Position numbers and translations under genes: made by a program | In this document: piece by piece, positions 8,954 to 15,107 of the stretch | Layout of the letters: each line of letters opens with the position of its first letter | Position numbering within the stretch: the stretch's first letter is position 1 | Notes under the pieces: model-generated | Told to the model about the DNA's origin: nothing | Databases searched by the model: none | What the model saw: only the letters and a program-made list of their open reading frames with translations | Origin: Zunongwangia atlantica 22II14-10F7 | Lineage (GTDB): Bacteria > Bacteroidota > Bacteroidia > Flavobacteriales > Flavobacteriaceae | DNA length: 64,000 nucleotides | NCBI RefSeq assembly: GCF_002094855.1 | Contig: NZ_ARYN01000016.1 | Coordinates: 1-64,000, forward strand | Reading direction: 5' to 3'

Positions 8954-9358
8954 ATGGAGTTTGAATACCGTTTATCGAATATCGATGAAGCTATTGAATT
9001 CATTTTAAAGAATGCCAAAAGTAAAACTATTCTTTTCTACGGAGAGATGGGTGCAGGCAAAACTACCCTAATTAAGAATCTTGTAAAAAAATTAAATATT
9101 GAAGATCGAGTAGCAAGCCCAACTTTTTCGCTTGTAAATGAATACAGATCTGAAAATGAAAATATATTTCACTTTGATTTTTATAGAATTGAAGATGAAA
9201 CTGAAGCTTACGACATAGGATTTGAAGATTATATAGACCAAGATGGATGGAAATTTATAGAATGGCCTCAAAAAATCCATAATCTAATTCCTTTGGATCA
9301 TCAAAAATTGGAATTAGAGAAGAAAGATTCGGAAACAAGAATGTTAAAGTTAAGTTAA
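8954..9358 (+). CDS. tsaE: tRNA threonylcarbamoyladenosine synthesis ATPase TsaE
   Basis: 134 residues from the ATG at 8954; an in-frame TTG three codons earlier was rejected as a less likely start. Walker A is GEMGAGKT at residues 30-37, followed by ASPTFSLVNEY and a Walker B-like HFDFYRIED, both hallmarks of TsaE. With TsaD and TsaB it completes the t6A modification of ANN-decoding tRNAs. It is cytoplasmic. The partners are not in the window. Confidence 0.94.
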   Translation: MEFEYRLSNIDEAIEFILKNAKSKTILFYGEMGAGKTTLIKNLVKKLNIEDRVASPTFSLVNEYRSENENIFHFDFYRIEDETEAYDIGFEDYIDQDGWKFIEWPQKIHNLIPLDHQKLELEKKDSETRMLKLS

Positions 9359-9658
9359 AGAAATGTGAAAACTAACGTTTTTAGTCTAAAAAAATCAAGA
9401 TTTTAAGTTAGAAATATCGTAATTTTACTAACAAAAAAAAGCATTTTACAGCTTAAAACTTTTAAATTTTAAACATAACAGTTAAAATAGTACACTTTAT
9501 TGAAAAAATTACGGAAATAAGTGCATTCTCCCAAGGGAGCGCAAAAGTACAATTAATGTCTTTACTAATAGCAGGTTATCTCGTAGTACGTTTGTATCAG
9601 AAAACAAAACGAAATACGATTTAAAAATATTAATAAGAACAAAACAAAACCTACTATT
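9359..9658. other. 300-bp intergenic stretch before the small peptide gene
   Basis: AT-rich, with no convincing gene. It holds a short inverted repeat CTCCCAAGGGAG (about 9527-9538), a GCAAAAGTA just after it (minus-strand reading TACTTTTG fits a promoter box) and a plus-strand promoter box at 9587-9594. No terminator was recognised after tsaE. Confidence 0.5.
9587..9594 (+). promoter_or_regulatory. Probable promoter box for the 9659 peptide gene
   Basis: TACGTTTG fits TAnnTTTG and would give a leader of about 55 nt before the ATG at 9659. No clear -33 TTG was seen. Confidence 0.4.
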
Positions 9659-9802
9659 ATGAAATTAAAAGCATTATTATTCGGAGCAGCTATTTTTGGA
9701 GCATCTTTTTTCGTAACTTCAACATCTGATGACAATGGACAAGACCCAATTAAAAAGCAAGCTGTCGAAAAATCAAAGATCAAAATACCTATTAACGGGT
9801 AG
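9659..9802 (+). CDS. Small secreted peptide, 47 residues
   Basis: ATG at 9659, TAG at 9800-9802. The first 22 residues (MKLKALLFGAAIFGASFFVT) form a lysine-started hydrophobic signal peptide; the mature part is short, hydrophilic and Lys/Gln-rich, ending KSKIKIPING. The last 74 bases overlap out of frame with the next gene, whose start lies inside it. A promoter box and an A-rich leader precede it. Coding character (signal peptide plus consistent mature part) argues it is real. Function is unknown; it may be a leader whose translation feeds the overlapping gene. Confidence 0.6.
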   Translation: MKLKALLFGAAIFGASFFVTSTSDDNGQDPIKKQAVEKSKIKIPING

Positions 9803-10322
9803 TATAATAGCTATTATTGTAGCTTTTTCACCATACATATTTTATTTATACGAAATTTTCCCAAGCGGTCCTGTTTGGGAAAATTCGTTATTTACATACG
9901 AGAGTAAATATTATGAAGATGTCGCTACGGCTGCATGGACCTATTTTGGAAAAATCACCCCTCTATTACTATTACTTATCTGGTTTTTCACCTGTAAACA
10001 TTGGTGGTACCACGCAATTTTAGTACCTACAATCATGTATGGATATCAATTGGTAACAGCAGTTTATCAGGATATATATATGAATATTGATGTTATTGAT
10101 ACTGACCAGCTCATTTACTTAGCACCTTTTTTTATCATTATTATTTCATTTGTATATCTAATTCGAATCAAAATATTCGATAAGATTTATGGTATCGATT
10201 TAAGTGAGATCGAAGAAACAAATATTTCGGTTTTTTCTAATATTTCAGATAAAGAGTTAGAAGAAATGGAAGACCTAAAAGAGTCCAATACAACCGAGGA
10301 AGATTATTACGCTAAACTTTAG
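9729..10322 (+). CDS. Membrane protein of unknown function
   Basis: 197 residues, starting at ATG 9729 or 9735 (both within the preceding small gene). No later Met precedes the first hydrophobic helix, so the overlap with the small gene is unavoidable. About four membrane segments are visible (roughly residues 18-38, 74-86, 94-112 and 130-146), then a cytoplasmic acidic tail rich in Glu and Asp (ISDKELEEMEDLKESN). I do not recognise a family. It lies 67 bp before the alanine dehydrogenase-like gene and is probably co-transcribed with the peptide gene. Confidence 0.75.
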   Translation: MTMDKTQLKSKLSKNQRSKYLLTGSIIAIIVAFSPYIFYLYEIFPSGPVWENSLFTYESKYYEDVATAAWTYFGKITPLLLLLIWFFTCKHWWYHAILVPTIMYGYQLVTAVYQDIYMNIDVIDTDQLIYLAPFFIIIISFVYLIRIKIFDKIYGIDLSEIEETNISVFSNISDKELEEMEDLKESNTTEEDYYAKL

Positions 10323-10389
10323 AAAATCCTTTCTTGCCTTTTCAAAAATAATTGTAATTTACCTTTTCTAATCAGCTGAAAAGATAGTT

Positions 10390-11589
10390 ATGACCAAACA
10401 GGTTTCTCCTTTTACTAAAGAAGAGCTTATTCCGCAGGAAGAAAAACTTGAAATTTTTAAAAATAAAGGAGAACTTTTTATAGGTATTCCTAAAGAAACC
10501 TCATACCAGGAAAAGCGAATTTGCTTAAGTCCAGATGCAGTTGGAGCCATAACTGCACATGGTCACCGGGTAATGATTGAATCTGGTGCCGGGAATTATG
10601 CGAATTTCAGCGATAAAGATTATTCAGATGCTGGTGCTGAAGTCACCAAAAATACTCAAAAGGTATTTTCCTGTCCTACAATTTTAAAGGTTGAGCCGCC
10701 ATCCATCTCTGAATTGGAGATGATGAACCCACAAACTATATTAATCTCTGCGCTTCAAATTAAAACGCAGAGTAAAGCTTATTTTCAAAAACTGGCTTCT
10801 AAAAGAATTACTGCATTAGGATTCGAATTTATAAAAGACGATGATGGCAGTTACCCCATAGTTAGGGCTTTAAGCGAAATTACCGGAACCGCTTCTGTGC
10901 TTATTGCTTCTGAAATTATGAGTAATAATGGTGATGGAAACGGACTATTATTTGGGAATATTAGTGGCGTTCCACCGGTAGAAGTTGTTATTCTTGGTGC
11001 TGGTACAGTTGGCCAATTTGCTGCAAGATCGGCTATTGGTCTTGGCGCAAATATCAAAGTGTTTGATAGCTCAATCACTAAGCTAAGAAACCTTCAATCT
11101 TCATTAGGACGAACTTTTTACACCAGTACAATTCAGCCTAAAAACCTTACAAAAGCCCTTAAACGTTGTGATGTGCTGATTGGTGCGGTGCGTGGGAATA
11201 ACCGTTCACCGGTTTTAGTGACCGAAGAAATGGTCGCCTCAATGAAACGAGGTGCGGTTGCTATCGATGTAAGTATTGATGTTGGTGGCTGTATTGAAAC
11301 CAGCGAAATTACGAGCCATGAAAATCCGATATTTACCAAACATGATGTAATTCATTATTGTGTTCCAAATATTCCTTCACGTTACGCGAGATCGAGTTCG
11401 TTATCCTTAAGTAATATTTTCACTCCATATTTATTACATATTGGCGAAGAAGGCGGATTAGAAAACACGCTTCGTTTTGATCGCGGATTGCGAAATGGTT
11501 TGTATTTTTACCACGGAGTTTTAACCAACAAATCTATTGCAGACTGGTTTGATCTTACTTATCGAGATATTAACCTCTTGATTTTCTGA
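10390..11589 (+). CDS. ald: Alanine dehydrogenase / transhydrogenase-alpha-like NAD enzyme
   Basis: 399 residues in two Rossmann domains. After a 30-residue extension comes GIPKETSYQEKRICLSP (Arg43 matches the substrate arginine of Ald), SGAGNYANFSD, the nucleotide motif GAGTVGQFAA and IDVSIDVGGC. Alanine dehydrogenase interconverts pyruvate plus ammonia and L-alanine with NADH. By eye the segments holding the catalytic Lys and His of characterised Ald read LKVEPP and SALQIKT, so the His appears to be Gln123 and the Lys is displaced by one. The name is therefore a family assignment, not a proven activity. The gene symbol is tentative. Confidence 0.75.
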   Translation: MTKQVSPFTKEELIPQEEKLEIFKNKGELFIGIPKETSYQEKRICLSPDAVGAITAHGHRVMIESGAGNYANFSDKDYSDAGAEVTKNTQKVFSCPTILKVEPPSISELEMMNPQTILISALQIKTQSKAYFQKLASKRITALGFEFIKDDDGSYPIVRALSEITGTASVLIASEIMSNNGDGNGLLFGNISGVPPVEVVILGAGTVGQFAARSAIGLGANIKVFDSSITKLRNLQSSLGRTFYTSTIQPKNLTKALKRCDVLIGAVRGNNRSPVLVTEEMVASMKRGAVAIDVSIDVGGCIETSEITSHENPIFTKHDVIHYCVPNIPSRYARSSSLSLSNIFTPYLLHIGEEGGLENTLRFDRGLRNGLYFYHGVLTNKSIADWFDLTYRDINLLIF

Positions 11590-11617
11590 TCTCCAGACTC
11601 GATTTTAGCTATTTTCT

Positions 11618-11998
11618 ATGAATATTTTTCAGCGTCTTGGATATTTTTCAGTGGGACTTTTTATGGGAATTATTATTCTCATTTTCTTTTTAAGTGGTAA
11701 AAAAACGAGTTGTTCCTATTTTCCGAACGCCCGAACTTTAAAAAGTATTCGAGTTAAAGAGCGCCATTTTGATGCTAATGCGATGAAGTTTTTTACTGAA
11801 AATAAGATCGATACCAGCAATATCTCTTCAATTTTAGAAAATGGTGAAGTTCACTTTGGTGAAAGTATTACCGATAGGGATTCCTGTAATGTTTACCTGA
11901 TTTCAGGAGAAACCACAACAAAACCAATTCAATTTAAAGTTGAAAACTGCGACAGTATCGCTACTATCCAGGAAGTTGATTTTTATTCTGAAAATTAA
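11618..11998 (+). CDS. DUF4258-type membrane-anchored protein
   Basis: 126 residues with one N-terminal membrane helix (about residues 8-26, FSVGLFMGIIILIFFLSG), then a compact domain with paired cysteines and the stretch KSIRVKERHFDANAMKFF. The domain resembles DUF4258, whose role is unknown; this assignment is by memory of the pattern. It follows the ald-like gene by 28 bp in the same direction and ends just before repeat copy B. Location is probably periplasmic, anchored in the inner membrane. Confidence 0.7.
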   Translation: MNIFQRLGYFSVGLFMGIIILIFFLSGKKTSCSYFPNARTLKSIRVKERHFDANAMKFFTENKIDTSNISSILENGEVHFGESITDRDSCNVYLISGETTTKPIQFKVENCDSIATIQEVDFYSEN

Positions 11999-12000
11999 AG

Positions 12001-12038
12001 AACCTCGGGGTTTATTCCCTTTAGCGCTGCCAACAAAA
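12001..12038 (+). repeat. Intergenic repeat, copy B (partial)
   Basis: AACCTCGGGGTTTATTCCC followed by TTTAGCGCTGCCAACAAAA matches the right-hand half of copies A and D with a few substitutions. It lies between convergent genes and runs straight into the A-run of the bcp terminator. Confidence 0.55.
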
Positions 12039-12070
12039 AAGCCCGCCAAAATTATATAATTTCAGCAGGC
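12034..12070 (-). terminator. Terminator after bcp
   Basis: On the minus strand GCCTGCTGAAATTA pairs imperfectly with the TAATTTTGGCGGGC arm and is followed by six T. Confidence 0.7.
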
Positions 12071-12123
12071 ATTATTTTCAAGTTCTTCAGAATTAATTCC
12101 GAAGAAAAAAACTTATTCAGAAT

Positions 12124-12573
12124 TTATAGAATCTGGGCAGCGTGATCTTTGGTTTTTACTTTACCGATCACCTCCTCTATTTTACCATCTTCATCGATTA
12201 CAAAAGTTGTACGGTGAATCCCATCATATTCTTTTCCCATAAACTTTTTAGGTCCCCAAACACCATAAGCGTTTATCACTTCTTTTTCTTCATCGGCTAA
12301 AAGCGGAAAAGGAAGTTCATTCTTTGCCTTAAAATTGGTTTGTCTACGCTTAGAATCTGCGCTTACTCCCAAAATTGCGTAACCTTTTTCCTTAAAAACC
12401 TCCCAGTTATCTCTAAGATTACAAGCTTCTGCCGTGCATCCAGGCGTGCTTGCTTTTGGATAGAAAAATAAAACCAGTTTCTTTCCTTTAAAATCTGAAA
12501 GTTTTACTTCGTTGCCATCCTGATCTTCTACCGTAAAATCTGGCGCTTTATCTCCTGCTTTTAATGTCGTCAT
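12124..12573 (-). CDS. bcp: Thiol peroxidase of the Bcp/PrxQ type
   Basis: 149 residues, normal length. The peroxidatic Cys46 lies in PKASTPGCTAEAC, with the resolving Cys51 five residues on, the alpha2-helix arrangement of PrxQ/Bcp. It reduces hydrogen peroxide and organic hydroperoxides using thioredoxin in the cytoplasm. The gene is divergent from nth with only 31 bp between the starts. The start MTTLKAGDKAPDF is standard. Confidence 0.95.
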   Translation of the reverse strand: MTTLKAGDKAPDFTVEDQDGNEVKLSDFKGKKLVLFFYPKASTPGCTAEACNLRDNWEVFKEKGYAILGVSADSKRRQTNFKAKNELPFPLLADEEKEVINAYGVWGPKKFMGKEYDGIHRTTFVIDEDGKIEEVIGKVKTKDHAAQIL

Positions 12574-12579
12574 AATTCT

Positions 12580-12587
12580 TATTTTTG
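12580..12587 (+). promoter_or_regulatory. Probable promoter box of nth
   Basis: TATTTTTG fits TAnnTTTG, 17 bp before the nth ATG, implying a very short leader. It lies in the 31-bp gap shared with bcp. Confidence 0.35.
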
Positions 12588-12604
12588 CCTAAAATTAAAG
12601 CTTT

Positions 12605-13273
12605 ATGGACAAACAGCAAAAAGTGCAATTTGTAATTGATACTTTACAAAATATTTATCCTGAAATTCCTATTCCGTTAGATCATAAAGATCCATACACA
12701 TTATTAATTGCTGTTTTACTTTCTGCCCAAAGTACCGATGTTAAGGTGAATCAAATTACTCCACTTCTATTTGAAGTTGCCGATACGTCACAAAAAATGG
12801 TAAAACTAAGTGTTGAAGAAATTAGAGAAATAATAAAACCTTGCGGATTATCACCAATGAAATCTAAAGGAATACACGGACTTTCTGAAATTCTCCTCGA
12901 AAAATATAATGGGCAAGTCCCTGCAGATTTTGAAGCTTTAGAAAGTCTGCCGGCTGTTGGCCATAAAACGGCAAGTGTAGTGATGGCACAGGCGTTTAAT
13001 GTTCCTGCATTCCCGGTTGATACTCATATTCACCGATTAATGTATCGTTGGAATCTCTCTAACGGAAAAAACGTTGATCAGACTGAAAAAGATGCTAAAA
13101 GATTATTCCCAAAGGATCTTTGGAATGATCTTCATTTACAAATCATTTGGTATGGCAGGCAATATTCACCAGCCAGAGGATGGAATCTTGAAAAGGATAT
13201 TATTACAAAAACAATTGGTCGAAAATCGGTTATCAAAGAATACGAAGCAAAATTGGCTAAAAAGAAAAAGTAA
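12605..13273 (+). CDS. nth: Endonuclease III-type DNA glycosylase without Fe-S cysteines
   Basis: 222 residues. The helix-hairpin-helix motif LPAVGHKTASVV carries the catalytic Lys121 and VDTHIHRL the Asp139, matching E. coli Lys120 and Asp138. This family removes oxidised pyrimidines and nicks at the abasic site. The C-terminal segment that normally holds four cysteines of a 4Fe-4S cluster reads YGRQYSPARGWNLEKD and contains none; the only cysteine in the protein is Cys80. The core is intact, so it is probably an active, cluster-free version. It ends at a terminator shared with wrbA. Confidence 0.9.
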   Translation: MDKQQKVQFVIDTLQNIYPEIPIPLDHKDPYTLLIAVLLSAQSTDVKVNQITPLLFEVADTSQKMVKLSVEEIREIIKPCGLSPMKSKGIHGLSEILLEKYNGQVPADFEALESLPAVGHKTASVVMAQAFNVPAFPVDTHIHRLMYRWNLSNGKNVDQTEKDAKRLFPKDLWNDLHLQIIWYGRQYSPARGWNLEKDIITKTIGRKSVIKEYEAKLAKKKK

Positions 13274-13300
13274 TTTTTCGATTCAGTTTCAATTTCTAAA

Positions 13301-13338
13301 AAACTAAAAAGCTCCGAATTATCGGAGCTTTTTAGTTT
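13301..13338. terminator. Bidirectional terminator between nth and wrbA
   Basis: A 17-bp perfect stem (13301-13317 with 13322-13338) around the loop ATTA; A and T runs on either side let it serve both convergent genes. Confidence 0.85.
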
Positions 13339-13354
13339 ATCAATATTGGTTATT

Positions 13355-13954
13355 TTAAGCCTTTATTTTTTCAGCAACACTTAATGTTCGCTTTACCTGT
13401 GCTTTAATGGCTTTTTTGTCTTTTTCGTCTAATTCTTTTCCTGCTACAACACTAAAGCCATATGGATTTCCTCCTGTTTCAAAAATAATAGGATCTGTAA
13501 ATGCAGGATTTGCAACAATTGCTCCCCAGTGCATCATCGCTTTATAAATAGAGTGTAATGTTCCTTCTTGTCCGGCGTGTGGATTTGCCGCGCTGGTCAT
13601 TGCACTTACCACCTTGTCTACTAACTTCCCTTCTTGCCAAAGTGGCCCGGTGGTATCCATTAAACTATTAAATTGTGATGGTAAATTACCATAACGTGTT
13701 GGTGCAGAAAAGATAATTGCATCTGCCCAATCTAAATCATCGGCTGAAGCAACGGGAATTTCTTTCGTAGCATTATAATGCTTTAACCAATCTTCATTGG
13801 TTTTAATAATATCTTCTGGAACGGTCTCTTCTACCCTTAAAAATTTGATCTCCTTAACTCCGAGATCTTTCGCTGCTTCTTCAGCTGCTTTAGATAATTG
13901 ATAGTTGGTGCCGGTTGAGCTATAATAGATTATAGCAAGTTTTACATTTTCCAT
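13355..13954 (-). CDS. wrbA: NAD(P)H:quinone oxidoreductase, WrbA type
   Basis: 199 residues, the WrbA length. The flavodoxin-like start KLAIIYYSSTGTNYQLS binds FMN phosphate; PTRYGNLPSQFNSLMDTTG and the HAGQEGT segment are WrbA landmarks. Family members reduce quinones by two electrons using NAD(P)H, limiting semiquinone and oxidative stress. It is transcribed alone, convergent with nth. No promoter box was recognised upstream. Confidence 0.93.
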   Translation of the reverse strand: MENVKLAIIYYSSTGTNYQLSKAAEEAAKDLGVKEIKFLRVEETVPEDIIKTNEDWLKHYNATKEIPVASADDLDWADAIIFSAPTRYGNLPSQFNSLMDTTGPLWQEGKLVDKVVSAMTSAANPHAGQEGTLHSIYKAMMHWGAIVANPAFTDPIIFETGGNPYGFSVVAGKELDEKDKKAIKAQVKRTLSVAEKIKA

Positions 13955-14048
13955 AATTCATTTTTTTCTAATTTAAACTTATTAGAAGAGAGCTACAGAA
14001 AAACAAATTTTAAAATTTTTATAATTCTGTCTAAAATGAATAATGGCA

Positions 14049-14077
14049 ATAAAAAAGCCTGCTTTTCAGCAGGCTTA
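14049..14077 (-). terminator. Terminator after the sigma factor unit
   Basis: On the minus strand AAGCCTGCTGAAAAGCAGGC forms a stem followed by six T. Confidence 0.8.
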
Positions 14078-14082
14078 AGTTT

Positions 14083-14235
14083 TTAATTTAGAAGCATCTC
14101 AAAGTCTTCCTTTTCACCAGGTAAGACCTTTAAGGCTTTTGAATAATCTAATAGAAACTTTATTGTTTCTTCTTTAGGATTCAAGTTTTTAAGTTTTTCT
14201 TCTTTCGAAGTTTTTTCAAAGTAAAGGTTCCCCAT
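14083..14235 (-). CDS. Small conserved-looking protein, 50 residues
   Basis: ATG at 14235, TAA at 14085-14083. The product starts MGNLYFEKTSKEEKLKNLNP and continues with a helix rich in charged residues (ETIKFLLDYSKALKV). It has no signal peptide or membrane helix, so it is probably cytoplasmic. It lies 59 bp after the ECF sigma factor gene and just before a terminator, so the two form a likely transcription unit. I recall proteins of this kind in other Flavobacteriia, without a known function. A role connected to the sigma factor is a guess from position. Confidence 0.65.
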   Translation of the reverse strand: MGNLYFEKTSKEEKLKNLNPKEETIKFLLDYSKALKVLPGEKEDFEMLLN

Positions 14236-14294
14236 TAATTACACTATTATGATTTATATCTTAATAACGCAGGATTAAAGGGAATAGTATAAAC

Positions 14295-14879
14295 TTAATT
14301 TGTTAAAACTAAATTATGCTTTTCGATGATCTTTCTTAAATTGATAAGCGCATATCTCATGCGGCCTAAAGCCGTATTTATACTAACTCCTGTTCTATCT
14401 GAAATTTCTTTAAAACTCATCTCTTTATAGATTCGCATTGTTAAAACTTCTAATTGATCTTCAGGAAGTTCTCTAATTACCTCACGCAAATCACTTTCGA
14501 TCTGGTCTTTTATAATTTGCTTTTCAGCATTTAAACCAGAATCACTTAACACTGAAAAAATATTAAAATCTCCACTATTATCGAATTTGGGCATTCTTTT
14601 ATTTTTTCTGAAATGATCGATTACAAGATTATGGGCTATTCGCATTACCCACGGTAAAAATTTACCTTCTTCGTTATACTTTCCTCGTTTTAATGTATTG
14701 ATGACTTTGATGAATGTGTCCTGAAAGATGTCTTCAGCAATATCTTTGTCAAATACCTTGGAATAAATGAAACTGTAAATTCTGTGTTGATGACGGCGAA
14801 TAAGTTCTGAGAGAGCAAGCTCGTTTCCGTTAATGTAATCTTTAACCAAAACGGCATCTGTTACCTTAGTTTTTTCCAT
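14295..14879 (-). CDS. ECF-type sigma-70 family RNA polymerase sigma factor
   Basis: 194 residues from the ATG at 14879 (a TTG seven codons earlier is the alternative). Sigma region 2 is visible (about residues 20-85, with YSKVFDKDIAEDIFQDTF and the -10-binding segment PWVMRIAHNLVIDHFR), then a variable linker and region 4 (about 130-185, LTMRIYKEMSFKEISDRTGV). No anti-sigma factor or FecR-type gene is adjacent. The start codon lies in a strong predicted hairpin with the leader (14877-14946), suggesting translational control. The regulon is unknown. Confidence 0.92.
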   Translation of the reverse strand: MEKTKVTDAVLVKDYINGNELALSELIRRHQHRIYSFIYSKVFDKDIAEDIFQDTFIKVINTLKRGKYNEEGKFLPWVMRIAHNLVIDHFRKNKRMPKFDNSGDFNIFSVLSDSGLNAEKQIIKDQIESDLREVIRELPEDQLEVLTMRIYKEMSFKEISDRTGVSINTALGRMRYALINLRKIIEKHNLVLTN

Positions 14880-14946
14880 ACAGTTACTTTTAAAGGGCAA
14901 GGCCCTGTCTTAGATTAGGTTATTTAGATATAAAAGTAACAGTATA
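14877..14946 (-). promoter_or_regulatory. Leader hairpin covering the sigma factor start codon
   Basis: In the mRNA a 5' arm (14946-14931) pairs with a 3' arm (14892-14877) containing the AUG. The core GTTACTTTTA/TAAAAGTAAC is a perfect 10 bp, extended after one mismatch by four more pairs and a wobble into the start codon. The 38-nt loop contains a smaller GGGC-CTT-GCCC hairpin. Confidence 0.55.
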
Positions 14947-14977
14947 CTATAGGCAATTCTATTTTTGAGTTCGGTTC

Positions 14978-15009
14978 CAAATATAGTAAACTAAATCTGA
15001 GAAATACAA
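14978..15009 (-). promoter_or_regulatory. Probable promoter of the sigma factor gene
   Basis: TATATTTG (14985-14978, minus strand) with TTG at 15009-15007 and a 21-bp spacer. This gives a leader of about 90 nt that includes the hairpin. Confidence 0.45.
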
Positions 15010-15055
15010 ATAAAAGCTTAAAATTTTAACAATACTATAGGATTTTAATGGCTTT

Positions 15056-15083
15056 TTGCACTGCTTTAGATTGAGTACCTTTG
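15056..15083 (+). promoter_or_regulatory. Promoter of uvrA
   Basis: TTG (15056-15058), 17-bp spacer, TACCTTTG (15076-15083), 24 bp before the ATG at 15108. No LexA-like dyad was recognised. Confidence 0.6.
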
Positions 15084-15107
15084 CATACTTATTGCTAGAA
15101 AGTGAAC

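Noticed and set aside
9556-9624. 22-codon frame (MSLLIAGYLVVRLYQKTKRNTI) before the 47-residue peptide gene
   Set aside because: Very short, and the best promoter box for the downstream gene (9587-9594) lies inside it; nothing else supports translation.
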